Both the position numbers and the translations under genes were made by a program. A stretch of DNA of 64,000 nucleotides from positions 227,726 through 291,725 of the forward strand of contig JYOB01000009.1 in NCBI GenBank assembly GCA_000955795.1, in the 5' to 3' direction. This document shows positions 18,040-27,650 of this stretch, piece by piece (within the stretch, counting starts at the first letter, position 1; each line of letters starts with the position of its first letter). The notes under the pieces were generated by a model. That model did not search any database. It worked only from the letters and a program-made list of their open reading frames with translations, and was not told the origin of the DNA. This DNA comes from Burkholderiaceae bacterium 26 (lineage in GTDB: Bacteria; Pseudomonadota; Gammaproteobacteria; Burkholderiales; Burkholderiaceae).

Positions 18040-20051
18040 CGGAAGGTGTAGGTGAATTTCACGCGAAAGGCACGGCCATCCTGCTCGACGGACGGCTGAG
18101 GCAACTCCGGCCCGGCCGGATCGGCATAGCGCCGATCGAACAGGTTGTAGATGCTGGTCGACATCTCCAGGTTGGGCGCCAGCCTTGCCGCCAGCAAGGT
18201 CAGGTTGGCGATCCAGTAACCGCCAACCTCGCCGGCTGTCGTCAGCCGGTTGCTGATGTACTGCGCCTCCACCCCAGCACGCCAGTCGCTGCGCCACACA
18301 GGCGCGGTGGCGTTGATCTTGAGCATGTGACGCGGCGAGTTGCTCAACGTCTGGCCGGTATCGACGTCTTCGGAACGCTGGAAGCTGTAGCTCGTGCGCA
18401 GGCGCGTGCCGCCCGGCCAGTTCTGCTCATAGCCGAGTTCTGCGCCGCGTGTGCGCACACGCGCTACGTTGCTGAAAAAGAGCAGCCCGGTGTTCGGGTC
18501 TTGGCTCTGGCTGATCAGGTTGGAAACGTTGTTCTGAAACACCGACAAGGTCGCCTTACCGCCCGCGGCAACTTGTTGCTCGATCACCGTTTCATACGTA
18601 CGTATGCGTTCGGCCGATAGCCCGTTAGTGACCTGCTGACCGCCGGGCGCGCTGGTCTGATAGTTCAGCTCGTAATCGTTCGGCGCGCGATAGGCCATGC
18701 CGTAGATCGCCTTGACGGTGGTCGTTGGGGCGGCATGCCAGATCAGGCCCACGCGCGGGCTGAAGATGCCCGGCGCAAAACTCGTGTGGTCGTAGCGCAG
18801 GCCCGTGTCCAGCACCCAGTCCCGATGGAGCATGAATTGATCCTGCACATACACGCCCACGCGGTTGTTGTCGCGATGGTCGTCCAGGTAGCTGGCGTAC
18901 GGCGCTGTATCGAAATTGCGCATCGCATCACGGTAGTCGCGTTGCAGCTCCGTGCCGATGACCAGAGTGTGGCGTTCGATGCGGCGGGTCACGAGCTTGA
19001 GTTCCGTGCCGTACCACGCAGTGTCGAATAGATCGCGGTTGATGCCGACCGGCGGTGGGCTGTATGCGTAGTCCCCCTGCGAGACATAGCGGCCCCAGAA
19101 CAGCCGCGCCGTCACCTCGGTCGTGTCGTCCAGCGCGTGCTGCCACGTGCCGTTGAACATCTGCCGCGTGTCGACGGTGCGCGAGCGCGGGTCGTTGAAG
19201 CTTTGGTCGTACGGCGCCGTCGGCACGCCCTTCGTACGATCAACGTAGCCGAAGGTCAGTCCGAACTCGCCAAAACTCCCCTTGGCAAACAGGCGCTTTG
19301 CGCGGTCGTAATCCATGCCGCGGGCCACGCCATCGCTCACGCCCGGCTGATTGAACTCGGGAAAGTAGAGGTCGCGCCCCGGGTCATCGTTCACGCTGGC
19401 CGACAGCAGCCATTCGGCGCCGTTCTCGGCCCGCTTGCCCCACGTCACGCGGGCATCGCGCGCATTGGCGCTGCCCGCTGATCCGCTGGCCTGCACGCCG
19501 TCAATGTCGCGGCCCCGCTTTGTGATGATGTTGATCACACCGAATAGCGCGTTCGATCCGTACACCGCCGAGCCCGCGCCGGGCACGTACTCCACCCGCT
19601 CGATCAGGTCGACGTCCAGGATGGCTTCGGTGCCGACGGCCGCCTGGTCGAAGATGGGATCGTTGGTGCGATGGCCATCAATCAGCAACAGGAAGCGCGT
19701 GTCGTAATCGCCCGCGCGCAAGAAGCCGCGTGCGCCCAGCGCGGTGTAGTTGCGATCGTAGTTGGTGTAGAGCCCCGGAAGACTGCCCAGAATGTCAGCC
19801 AGCGTGCGCCAGCCATAGGCTTTGATGTCAGCAGCGGTGATGACCGAAACCCTGGCGGGTGCCTCATTTGCGGCTTGCGCGTACTTGGATGCGCCGGTGA
19901 CGACCTGCACCTGCATGAGTTGCTCGATAGGCAGTGCGGTCAGATCGGTGACGTCTGTTTGCGCCAGCGCCGTGCGGCAAAGCAGCGCACCGACCACCGC
20001 AAACATTTGCGCGCACCGCTTCGGGTGGGATGGCACGCACGGCAAGCGCAT
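18036..20051 (-). CDS. TonB-dependent outer-membrane receptor
   Basis: About 671 residues from the ATG at 20051. It has a signal peptide ending near CRTALA-QT, a plug domain (APARVSVITAADIKAYGWRTLADILGSLPG, then VEYVPGAGSAVYGSNALFGVINIITKRG), and a C-terminal beta-barrel ending in KFTYTFR with a terminal aromatic-basic signature. The ligand is not evident, and I see no cobalamin riboswitch or Fur box upstream. The gene overlaps the YfiR-like gene by 4 bases, tying receptor occupancy to cyclic-di-GMP signalling. The start is uncertain; ATG at 20135 is also in frame. The gap 20052-20306 holds no gene. Confidence 0.82.
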   Translation of the reverse strand: MRLPCVPSHPKRCAQMFAVVGALLCRTALAQTDVTDLTALPIEQLMQVQVVTGASKYAQAANEAPARVSVITAADIKAYGWRTLADILGSLPGLYTNYDRNYTALGARGFLRAGDYDTRFLLLIDGHRTNDPIFDQAAVGTEAILDVDLIERVEYVPGAGSAVYGSNALFGVINIITKRGRDIDGVQASGSAGSANARDARVTWGKRAENGAEWLLSASVNDDPGRDLYFPEFNQPGVSDGVARGMDYDRAKRLFAKGSFGEFGLTFGYVDRTKGVPTAPYDQSFNDPRSRTVDTRQMFNGTWQHALDDTTEVTARLFWGRYVSQGDYAYSPPPVGINRDLFDTAWYGTELKLVTRRIERHTLVIGTELQRDYRDAMRNFDTAPYASYLDDHRDNNRVGVYVQDQFMLHRDWVLDTGLRYDHTSFAPGIFSPRVGLIWHAAPTTTVKAIYGMAYRAPNDYELNYQTSAPGGQQVTNGLSAERIRTYETVIEQQVAAGGKATLSVFQNNVSNLISQSQDPNTGLLFFSNVARVRTRGAELGYEQNWPGGTRLRTSYSFQRSEDVDTGQTLSNSPRHMLKINATAPVWRSDWRAGVEAQYISNRLTTAGEVGGYWIANLTLLAARLAPNLEMSTSIYNLFDRRYADPAGPELPQPSVEQDGRAFRVKFTYTFR

Positions 20052-20306
20052 GGGCAACGCGAATGAATGCTCGGCACTCGGGTGTTTGCGGCAACCAAGC
20101 GCAAACGCACGGGCAATTACAACAAGGGGCGACATCAGCAGAACCGGCAAAACCGATCACATCTCTGGAGGGACGTTCAGCGGGAATTCGATAGTTCTGC
20201 TTTAAAACGGAGAACCGGCGCGGTTCTTTACCCCTCCCAGGCTGGGACGACACATTACCGCCGTTATGGTGTGGAGGCAGCACGGGCCATTTGTGACGCC
20301 AGAGGC

Positions 20307-20726
20307 TCAGCGGCGGCGCTTGCGCAAACGTTCGATGGCGACCAGTTGCGCGACGGCCTCGGCCAGCTCCGCCTGCGCACGTGCATAGTCGAATTTGCTC
20401 TTGCTGTTCTGCATGTGCTCTTCTGCGGCCTTGCGCGCCTGCTCGGCTTTGGCCTCATCCAGGTCGTGTGCGCGCACAGCCGTGTCTGCCAGCACGATGA
20501 CCTGCTCGGGTTGGACATCGACAAAGCCGCCGGCCACGAAGAGGATCACCTCTTCCCCGTTCTCCTGCGTGACCCGGACGGTGCCCGGACGCAGCCGCGT
20601 AAGCAGACGTTCATGGCCGGGCAGAATGCCTAGTTCACCCTCGGTGCCGGGGATGACCACAAACTTGGCGTTGCCTTCGTACAGCCGCTCTTCTGCCGTG
20701 ACGACATCGACCTTCAGCACCGGCAT
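20307..20726 (-). CDS. atpC: Orphan F1F0 ATP synthase epsilon subunit
   Basis: A 139-residue full-length epsilon subunit. It has an N-terminal beta-sandwich ([45 protein letters not shown]) and a C-terminal two-helix part ([16 protein letters not shown]...[12 protein letters not shown]). No other atp gene is nearby: the flanking genes are the TonB receptor and a divergent LysR. Since the complete atp operon should be elsewhere, this is probably a second epsilon copy. Both domains are intact, so it is not an obvious pseudogene. Epsilon inhibits ATP hydrolysis, and a second isoform might tune that; this is inference. Confidence 0.9.
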   Translation of the reverse strand: MPVLKVDVVTAEERLYEGNAKFVVIPGTEGELGILPGHERLLTRLRPGTVRVTQENGEEVILFVAGGFVDVQPEQVIVLADTAVRAHDLDEAKAEQARKAAEEHMQNSKSKFDYARAQAELAEAVAQLVAIERLRKRRR

Positions 20727-20926
20727 GGTGTCTCCTCTGTTACGCGCATAGGTTCATACGGTAGCACGATGTGCGCCCGGCGCCCTCCTCGAAACTCGCT
20801 CAAATTCAGGCCAGCGTCGACGCTTGCAGCCACGGCTGACCGTAAGGTTTAACGGTATGTAGCGTCACAAACGCTGCCTAGACTGTGCACCTGACGATCA
20901 AAAAGACATATCAGGGAAACACAAGC

Positions 20927-21862
20927 ATGCTGGGCGATCTATTGATGTCGTTCTTCGAGGTGGCGCGCCAGGGCAGCGTTACCTCCGCTGCCAAGCACCT
21001 GCGCCTGTCGCAGCCGACCGTGACCGGACGCATCCGCCAGCTGGAAGAGATGTACGGCGTGGAGTTGTTCCACCGCCGCGGCAGCCGGCTGGACCTTTCA
21101 GACCTGGGCGTGAGCCTTATGCCCATCGTCGAGCGCCTTGCGCAGCAGGAAGGTGACGTCGATTTTCTCCTGCGCAATGCCGGCGATCTGCGCACTGGCA
21201 ACCTGCGCGTGGGCGCCACGGGCCCTTACTACATCCTGCCCAGCGTGGCGGCGTTTCGCGCGCGGCATCCGACCATCGAGATCACGATCGAATTCGGCAA
21301 TTCGCAGCAGATGCTCGAGGCGCTGTCGGAGGTGCGCATCGACCTGGCGGTTTCGTCTCACGCCGTGGATGACGAACGCCTGCATCGCATCACGCTGGCT
21401 GAAGACACCATGGTGCTGGTCGTGCCGCTAGACCATGCGCTTGCACGGCGCCCGAGCATCACGTTGGATGACGTTGCCGGCTGCCAGTTGCTGATGCGCG
21501 AACCGGGCTCCGTCACCCGCCGCGTCACCGAAGACGCGTTCGCCGCAGCCGGCATCGAGCCTGCCAGCACGAGCATCATCGGCAGCCGCGAAGCCATTTA
21601 CGAGGCGATCAGCCTGGGGCTTGGCTGCAGCATCGTGCCCGCGCGTGAAGCACCGCGCCGGCCCGACGTGCGCGTGCTGCCGTTTGCAGACAACGCGCCA
21701 GTCATCCACGAATATCTGTACTTCCTGAAGGAGCGCAAGGACGCACGCCTGGTACGCGCGTTCCTCGACTGCCTGAACCCGCAGGTTGCGCAGGCACCAA
21801 AGAAAAACGCCAATGCGTTCATCGCCAAAGTTATGGCGATGGACACAGCCGCGACGCGCTAG
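20927..21862 (+). CDS. LysR-family regulator 1 of the phosphonate locus
   Basis: A 311-residue LysR protein with HTH MLGDLLMSFFEVARQGSVTSAAKHLRLSQPTVTGRIRQLE and a substrate domain with GATGPYYILPSV and REPGSVTRRVTEDAF. It closely resembles the LysR at 28870-29736 along its whole length. The two bracket the 2-aminoethylphosphonate genes, so both probably regulate them. ATG 20927 follows GGGAAAC. The upstream 200-base gap (20727-20926) carries its promoter and that of the divergent atpC. Confidence 0.87.
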   Translation: MLGDLLMSFFEVARQGSVTSAAKHLRLSQPTVTGRIRQLEEMYGVELFHRRGSRLDLSDLGVSLMPIVERLAQQEGDVDFLLRNAGDLRTGNLRVGATGPYYILPSVAAFRARHPTIEITIEFGNSQQMLEALSEVRIDLAVSSHAVDDERLHRITLAEDTMVLVVPLDHALARRPSITLDDVAGCQLLMREPGSVTRRVTEDAFAAAGIEPASTSIIGSREAIYEAISLGLGCSIVPAREAPRRPDVRVLPFADNAPVIHEYLYFLKERKDARLVRAFLDCLNPQVAQAPKKNANAFIAKVMAMDTAATR

Positions 21863-21907
21863 GGCCGTAACCTCGCGGTTTTTCAACCGCCCCCGCCCGC
21901 CTGCTGT

Positions 21908-22591
21908 ATGCAATCGCTTGCCCTGTTCGACCTGGACCACACCCTGCTGCCCATTGACAGCGAATACGAATGGGGCCGCTTCCTGGTCGCCCAGGGCGCC
22001 GTGGATCGAAGCGTCTTCGAGCAAGCCAATGAACGCTGGATGCGGGAATACCGCGACGGCACGCTCGACTTTGCGCGACACGCGCGCTTCTCGCTCGGCC
22101 TGCTGGCCCAGCACCCGCGCACACGGCTCGACGCCTGGCGCGCCACATTCTTGCGCGACGTCATCGCGCCCGCCATGCTGCCGCGCGCGCGACAACTGGT
22201 CGATACACACCTGCGCGCCGGCGACCTTTGCTGCATCGTCACCGCCACGCACCGCTACCTGACCGAGCCGATTGCCGCCGCGTTCAACGTGCCGCATCTG
22301 CTGGCGGTCGAAGGCGAGACCCTCAACGGTCAGAGCGATGGCGCGTTCACGGGCAACCCGCTCGGCACCGCCACGTTTGGCGCAGGCAAGATCGTGCGCG
22401 TAACGGAGTGGCTCGCGCAGCGCGGCCAGCGCATGACAGACTTCTCACGCACCGTGTTCTACAGCGATTCGCGCAACGACCTGCCGCTGCTCGAAGCCGT
22501 TTCGCATCCGGTGGCCGTGAGCCCCGACACCACCTTGCGGGCCGTGGCCGAATCGCGCGGCTGGCCCATCGTCGAACTCTTTGCTGCCTGA
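21908..22591 (+). CDS. HAD-IB family phosphatase (SerB-like fold)
   Basis: A 227-residue HAD hydrolase. Motif I is LFDLDHTLLP with the nucleophile Asp at residue 8. Motif II is in CCIVTATHRYLTEPIA, a lysine lies in FGAGKIVRV, and motif III is in YSDSRNDLPLLEAV. Relatives are annotated as histidinol-phosphate phosphatases or general phosphomonoesterases. It follows the LysR gene by 45 bases on the same strand and may share its transcript. A link to phosphonate use is possible but not shown by sequence. Confidence 0.83.
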   Translation: MQSLALFDLDHTLLPIDSEYEWGRFLVAQGAVDRSVFEQANERWMREYRDGTLDFARHARFSLGLLAQHPRTRLDAWRATFLRDVIAPAMLPRARQLVDTHLRAGDLCCIVTATHRYLTEPIAAAFNVPHLLAVEGETLNGQSDGAFTGNPLGTATFGAGKIVRVTEWLAQRGQRMTDFSRTVFYSDSRNDLPLLEAVSHPVAVSPDTTLRAVAESRGWPIVELFAA

Positions 22592-22599
22592 AAACGAAA

Positions 22600-22629
22600 A
22601 CGCCCGCGCGGCGAGAACCGTGCGGGCGT
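22600..22629. terminator. Bidirectional terminator between HAD and FAD oxidoreductase genes
   Basis: ACGCCCGC (22600-22607) pairs with GCGGGCGT (22622-22629). On the minus strand a TTTTCGTTTT run follows, so it ends the leftward phosphonate operon; it also follows the rightward HAD gene. Confidence 0.8.
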
Positions 22630-22651
22630 CTCTGCACTGAACAAAGCTGCG

Positions 22652-23872
22652 TCAGGCAGCCACCGCTGCGGGCGAGGTTGCCGGTGGTGTCCATTGCGGC
22701 AGTTCGGAGCCGTCGACCAGCGCGTCCATATGCCGATGCGCCAGCGCCGGACCCACGCTCATGCCAATGCCGCTGTGCATTAGCGCGACGGTGGTGCGGT
22801 CGTCGACGCGGGTGACGGAGAACGCGCCGCTGCCGGGTACGTGGCACTTGGCGCCGTACACGCCCTGCCAACGCTCAACCACGCGCAGCTTGCTGCCGAA
22901 GGTGTCACGCACGAGCTCGAGCATGATGTTGTCGACCGACTCGGCGTTGAACGGGCGGGCGTCCTGACCATAGTCGTGCGAATCGCCAATGATCCAGTCG
23001 CCATATGGCGTGGGGCTCACCAACAGGTGAATGCCATGACGCGCCAGCTCGGGGCGCTGATGCTCGATCTGCATGGCCAGCGCCTGGGCGGTCGGCAAGT
23101 CTGCAAATGCGCCGTAGTGCGTGCATGACAGGCCAGTCAGCACGGCGTGCTCCAGGCGGAAGCCGTCTTCCGGCGTAACACGCAGCATCTGCAGGCGGCA
23201 AACCTGCGGTTGCAGCGCGCGAAGCTGGTCAGCACACAGCGTCTGGTAATCGTGGCCGCTGCACACAACCACACGCTGGGCGTTGCACACGCCAGCAGTT
23301 GTTTCCAGCCGGCCGCCTTCCACATGGCGCACGAGCGTACCGAAATGGAAGCGCACGCCTTGCGTGGCAAGCCATGACGCCAGCGCCGGAATGGCTTCGC
23401 GCGAATAAAGCTGCAGATCATCAAAGCCCTGGAGCGCTGCGCGGTGGCGCATGAAGCGGCCATCGTAGAGGTTTGCCAGGTCTGCGCTGCGCAACAGCTT
23501 TACGTTGTAGCCGAAAGCCGATGCGCGCGTCGCCATGAACTCGTCCAGCACGGCTTCTTCTGCGGCATTGCGGGCAAACAGCAGCGCACCGTTGGCGCGC
23601 GCAAAGATGCCGGCCTTGTTGGCCCAGTCGAGATACAGCGCGCGGCTTTCGCGCGCGAGGTCCAGCATGATGCCGGGCGGCTGGCCGGTCACCAGCATCT
23701 GACCGAAATTGCGAATGGACGCGCCGACGGCAATATCACTACGCTCGAATACCGTCACGCGCAGGCCGCGTTTGACGGCAGCGGCCGCGTGCGCCAAGCC
23801 CAAAATGCCAGCCCCGACGATGGCGACGTCGGTGCTGGCATCCAGGCCCCCTTGAGTTACGGGAGCTTGCAT
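22652..23872 (-). CDS. FAD-dependent oxidoreductase of the phosphonate-associated (TIGR03364-like) family
   Basis: A 406-residue DAO-fold flavoprotein. The N-terminal dinucleotide-binding motif is VAIVGAGILGLAHAAAAVKRGLRVTVFERSD, and GIGMSVGPALAHRH near the C-terminus closes the FAD site. It begins 3 bases after the stop of the phosphonate-binding protein gene. Members of this clade occur in aminoethylphosphonate operons and can oxidatively deaminate 2-aminoethylphosphonate or its N-methyl form to phosphonoacetaldehyde. No PhnW transaminase is present here, so this enzyme is the best candidate for that step. Confidence 0.83.
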   Translation of the reverse strand: MQAPVTQGGLDASTDVAIVGAGILGLAHAAAAVKRGLRVTVFERSDIAVGASIRNFGQMLVTGQPPGIMLDLARESRALYLDWANKAGIFARANGALLFARNAAEEAVLDEFMATRASAFGYNVKLLRSADLANLYDGRFMRHRAALQGFDDLQLYSREAIPALASWLATQGVRFHFGTLVRHVEGGRLETTAGVCNAQRVVVCSGHDYQTLCADQLRALQPQVCRLQMLRVTPEDGFRLEHAVLTGLSCTHYGAFADLPTAQALAMQIEHQRPELARHGIHLLVSPTPYGDWIIGDSHDYGQDARPFNAESVDNIMLELVRDTFGSKLRVVERWQGVYGAKCHVPGSGAFSVTRVDDRTTVALMHSGIGMSVGPALAHRHMDALVDGSELPQWTPPATSPAAVAA

Positions 23873-23875
23873 CGC

Positions 23876-24901
23876 TTACTTCTTCTCCGACTTGCCGTCG
23901 TAGCGCTTCGTCCACTCAGCGAGGATGCGATCACGATTGGCGCTGGCCCACGTAAAGTCGTTCTTGATCAGACGCTTTTCGTAGTCGGCCGGCAGCAGCG
24001 GATCAGGCTTGGAGAAGCCCGGCGTGGCGACCACGGCAAAGTTCTTCTCGTACAGCGCCATTGCAGCCGGGCTTGCGGAGAAGTCGGCCAGCTTCTTGGC
24101 GGCGTCCAGGTTTTTCGTGCCCTTCATGATGCCGGTGGCTTCCACGTCCCAGCCCAGGCCTTCGGACGGCAGCACGATGTCGATGGGTGCGCCTTCTTTC
24201 TTCGACTTCACGGCACGGTATTCAAACGCGATACCGATCGGGAATTCACCCGAGGCAGCCATCTTGCAAGGCTTGGAGCCCGAGTGCGTGTATTGACCAA
24301 TGTTCTGGTGCAGCGCGTCCATGTAGGCCCAGCCTTTCTGCTCGCCCAGCATCTGCAGCCAGGCGCTGACGTCGAGGTAACCCGTGCCCGACGAAGCCGG
24401 GTTCGGCATGACGATCTTGCCCGCGTACACGGGCTTGGTCAGGTCGGCCCACGACGTCGGCTTCGGCAGGTTCTGCTTCTGCGCTTCAACGGTGTTGAAG
24501 CAGATGGCGGCGCCCCATGCATCCATGCCGACCCATGCCGGCGGATTGGCCTTGTCGCGGTACGTTGCACCGATCTTCGACAGATCGGCGGGTGCGTACG
24601 GCGTCAGCATGCCTTCCTTGTCCAGGATGGCCAGGCTCGATGCGGCCAGGCCCCACACCACGTCGGCGCGCGGGTTGTTCTTCTCGGCCAGCAGCTTGGC
24701 GGTGACAACGCCAGTGGAGTCGCGCACCCACTTGATCTCGATGTCCGGATTGGCCTTCTCGAAAGCTTCCTGGTACGCCTTCACTTGATCAGCTTCCAGC
24801 GCCGTGTATACGGTCAGCGTGGTCTTGGCAAAAGCCGACGTGGCGAAAGCCATCGCGGCCGAAGTGACTGCGGCGGCCAGCAGGGAAAGACGTGCGGTCA
24901 T
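23876..24901 (-). CDS. phnS: 2-aminoethylphosphonate ABC transporter substrate-binding protein
   Basis: A 341-residue periplasmic binding protein of the iron/phosphonate (type 2) cluster. It has a signal peptide (LSLLAAAVTSAAMAFATSAFA) followed by KTTLTVYTALEADQVKAYQEAFEKANPDIEI, and later NPASSGTGYLDVSAW and GIAFEYRAVKSK. It would bind 2-aminoethylphosphonate for the adjacent permease and ATPase. ATG 24901 follows GAGGAAACC; the longer upstream frame overlaps the preceding intergenic sequence and phnX and was discarded. Confidence 0.88.
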   Translation of the reverse strand: MTARLSLLAAAVTSAAMAFATSAFAKTTLTVYTALEADQVKAYQEAFEKANPDIEIKWVRDSTGVVTAKLLAEKNNPRADVVWGLAASSLAILDKEGMLTPYAPADLSKIGATYRDKANPPAWVGMDAWGAAICFNTVEAQKQNLPKPTSWADLTKPVYAGKIVMPNPASSGTGYLDVSAWLQMLGEQKGWAYMDALHQNIGQYTHSGSKPCKMAASGEFPIGIAFEYRAVKSKKEGAPIDIVLPSEGLGWDVEATGIMKGTKNLDAAKKLADFSASPAAMALYEKNFAVVATPGFSKPDPLLPADYEKRLIKNDFTWASANRDRILAEWTKRYDGKSEKK

Positions 24902-24956
24902 GGTTTCCTCGGTATGGTGTGATGCAGCGGAAAAGACAACAAACAGAACAACAAAC

Positions 24957-25841
24957 TCAGATGCACTGCGGCCGTTCACCGCGCGCCAGACGGCGGTTGA
25001 TGTCGGCCACGACTTCAGGCAGATCGGCAATCGTGTCGATCTCGTAATGGGGACGGCAGGCGGAAAAGCCGGCCGAGATGGCGACGCGATGGCGCGCACG
25101 CTCGTCTGCAGACAGTGCGATGTATTGCTCGTACGGCAGGCCCAGCGCGTTGCCCGACATGAGCAGCGCAACGGTCCACATGCCGGCGCGGCGGCCCTCT
25201 TCAATTCCGGGCACGGTGTCGTCGACCTTCACGCAGGCCGCGACATCGCCAATCGCAAGGTCAACCACGCAGCGCAGCGCCTGCGCCGGCCACGGGCGGG
25301 CACGCGGCACTTCATCGCAAGCGACCACGCAGTCGGGTGTGTAGCCGGCATTGGCAGCCAGATCGACCACACGATCCATCACCACGCGCGGATAGCCCGA
25401 GCACGTGCCGATCTTCACCCCCCCTTCGCGCAGCGCGGCGATGGTGTCCAGCGCGCCGGGGATCATTGCGGAATGCGCACCCACCTTTTCGATCTGCAGC
25501 GGCATGAAGCGGTTGTAGATGGCGGTGACATCGTCATCGGTGGGCATGCGACCGTGTGCGAGCGAGAAACGCGCGGCAATCGCACCGTCGTTGCACAGCG
25601 TGCGGATGTGGTCCCATTTGCCCAGTCCCATCGGCCCGCGTGCTTCGTCCAGCGTGATGGCCACGCCAAACTCGGCAAACGCTTCCACGAAGATCTGCGT
25701 GGGAGCAAACGAGCCGAAATCGACAACGGTGCCGGCCCAGTCGAGCACGGCGGCTTCCAGGCGCAACGGCGTGATGCCGGGGTTGACGCGGTCTGCGCCT
25801 GCCTGGCGTGCCGAGATTGGGGAGGAGTCACCCATGTTCAT
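24957..25841 (-). CDS. phnX: Phosphonoacetaldehyde hydrolase (phosphonatase)
   Basis: A 294-residue HAD-superfamily enzyme. The nucleophile is D34 in [13 protein letters not shown], the Schiff-base lysine is K75 in [10 protein letters not shown], and the cap and later loops include [14 protein letters not shown] and [19 protein letters not shown]. It splits phosphonoacetaldehyde into acetaldehyde and phosphate. GGAAG lies close to two alternative ATGs at 25841 and 25835; either may be used. It lies between the permease and binding-protein genes of the transporter. Confidence 0.93.
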   Translation of the reverse strand: MNMGDSSPISARQAGADRVNPGITPLRLEAAVLDWAGTVVDFGSFAPTQIFVEAFAEFGVAITLDEARGPMGLGKWDHIRTLCNDGAIAARFSLAHGRMPTDDDVTAIYNRFMPLQIEKVGAHSAMIPGALDTIAALREGGVKIGTCSGYPRVVMDRVVDLAANAGYTPDCVVACDEVPRARPWPAQALRCVVDLAIGDVAACVKVDDTVPGIEEGRRAGMWTVALLMSGNALGLPYEQYIALSADERARHRVAISAGFSACRPHYEIDTIADLPEVVADINRRLARGERPQCI

Positions 25842-25879
25842 GCTTCCTTTCTGCTTTTTTTCGGTTACGGACTACGAAT

Positions 25880-27643
25880 TCAATGCGCCGCCGTGCGCCA
25901 GGCCTGCGTGCGGCGCACGACGCCGCGCGTGGCCAGTTCCAGCAGCAGCGATACGGCGATCGACGTGACGAGAATGAGCGTGGACATGGCCGCAGCGGGG
26001 CCGATGTCGCCGGCGTCGTCCATGTTCAACACGGCCACGGAAGCGAGCACGGTATCGGGGCTGTAGAGGAAGATCACCGCCGACACGGTCGTCATGGCCG
26101 ACACGAACAGGTAACGCGCGCAAGACAGCACGGCCGGCAGGCACATCGGCAGTGTCACGCGCCAGTACGTGCGCAGCGCCGACACCTTGAGCGAGGCCGA
26201 CACCGCCTCGAACACCGGATCGAGCTGCCCCAGCGACGCCACCGACGTGAGGTGTGCCGCGGTGGCGCAATGCATGATCGTGCAGAGCACCATCAGCGCC
26301 ATGCCGCCATACAGGCCGTTGAGCGGATTGGCCGGATGGTTGAAGAAGAACACGTAGCCCAGACCGAGCACGAGGCCGGGCACCGCCATCGGCAGCAGCA
26401 CGGCAAAGCGGATGGCCGAATGCAGCCCGGATTGCAACCATCCTGCGGCGCGCGTCTTTTCGACCAGCCATGCACCAGTGAAGATCAGGGCGGTGCCAAA
26501 CACCGTGGTCAGCGCGGCCAGCTTTAGGCTGTTGCGATACGCCAGCCAGCCGCCGCCGTCCATGTTGTCGAAGTCGTAATTGCGCAGCGACAGTTCGAGG
26601 TTGTACGGCCAGAGCTTCACCAGCGACGCGCCAACGGCGGTGGCAAGCATGAGCAGAATCCCCCCGACCACCAGCACGCTCAGCAGCAGGAAAAGCCCAT
26701 CACGCAGGCGATCCGGCTGCGGGTGATATGGCTGTGCGCGGCTGGCCAGCGCGGCGTGCTGGCGGCGCTGCACGAGGCGCTCTACCGCAAAGGTCAGCAG
26801 CGCCGGCAGCAGCAGCATCAAACTGATGACCGCGCCGCGTGCAAACTGCTGCTGACCAACCACCGCCTTGTAGGCCTCCACGGCCAGCACCTGATAGCTG
26901 CCGCCCACCACGGTCGGCACACCAAAGTCGGTCGCGACCAGCGTGAAGACCAACGCGAAGGCGCCGAACAACCCGTAGCGCGCACCGGGCAGCGTGACCG
27001 TGCGGAACGTCCGCCACGGGCTCGCGCCCATGGCACGGGCGGCGTCATACAGCCGGCCGTCTGCCAGCGTGAGCGTCGCCTGCAACAGCATCAACGCATA
27101 GGGGAAGGTGTAGAACACCTCGCCCAGCACGATGCCCCAGAAGCCGTAGATGTTGTTGCCGCTCATCCATGCCTTGAACAAGCCCTGGTTGCCAAACAGG
27201 TAGACCAGCGCAATGCCCGGCAGCAGCGACGGCGCAAACAGCGGCAGCATCGCCAGCGTGCGCAGCGTGCCGCGCAACGGCATGCAGGTGCGTTGCACCG
27301 CGTAAGCCAGGGCAAACGCCAGCGGCACCACAATGGCGGCCACGGCGCCGGATACGGCCAGCGTACGGCCAACCATGTCGAGAAAATTTGGCGCCTGGAC
27401 CACGTGGGCAACCAGCGCCAGACCGTGCTCGTCTGTGCTGCGCACACTGGCAACCAGACCCGTGGCCTGCAACAACATCATGGCCGTGGGAAGCAGCAAA
27501 CCGATGGCGAGCAACAGCAGCCAGCCAAGCTTCATGCCGGTCAGCACCGGCGCATCGGTACGCCAGAAAGGCCGGCTCGCAGCGCGAACCGGCTCGGATT
27601 GAGTGGCCGCAACCACGTTCGTCTCGGGAGGCAACATCGACAT
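25880..27643 (-). CDS. Fused two-domain ABC permease for 2-aminoethylphosphonate
   Basis: A 587-residue membrane protein with about 12 segments and two binding-protein-dependent permease domains. Each domain has an EAA-like loop (YDAARAMGASPWRTFRTVTLPGARYG and EAVSASLKVSALRTYWRVTLPMCLP). One polypeptide thus replaces separate PhnU and PhnV subunits. GAGG lies 6 bases before ATG 27643 and the ATPase gene ends 8 bases upstream. The in-frame ATG at 27658 would overlap the ATPase gene and is less likely. Confidence 0.88.
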   Translation of the reverse strand: MSMLPPETNVVAATQSEPVRAASRPFWRTDAPVLTGMKLGWLLLLAIGLLLPTAMMLLQATGLVASVRSTDEHGLALVAHVVQAPNFLDMVGRTLAVSGAVAAIVVPLAFALAYAVQRTCMPLRGTLRTLAMLPLFAPSLLPGIALVYLFGNQGLFKAWMSGNNIYGFWGIVLGEVFYTFPYALMLLQATLTLADGRLYDAARAMGASPWRTFRTVTLPGARYGLFGAFALVFTLVATDFGVPTVVGGSYQVLAVEAYKAVVGQQQFARGAVISLMLLLPALLTFAVERLVQRRQHAALASRAQPYHPQPDRLRDGLFLLLSVLVVGGILLMLATAVGASLVKLWPYNLELSLRNYDFDNMDGGGWLAYRNSLKLAALTTVFGTALIFTGAWLVEKTRAAGWLQSGLHSAIRFAVLLPMAVPGLVLGLGYVFFFNHPANPLNGLYGGMALMVLCTIMHCATAAHLTSVASLGQLDPVFEAVSASLKVSALRTYWRVTLPMCLPAVLSCARYLFVSAMTTVSAVIFLYSPDTVLASVAVLNMDDAGDIGPAAAMSTLILVTSIAVSLLLELATRGVVRRTQAWRTAAH

Positions 27644-27650
27644 GGCGGCC

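Noticed and set aside
20052..20300. Cobalamin or cyclic-di-GMP riboswitch before the TonB receptor
   Set aside because: The minus-strand leader shows none of the conserved core segments I know for these classes.
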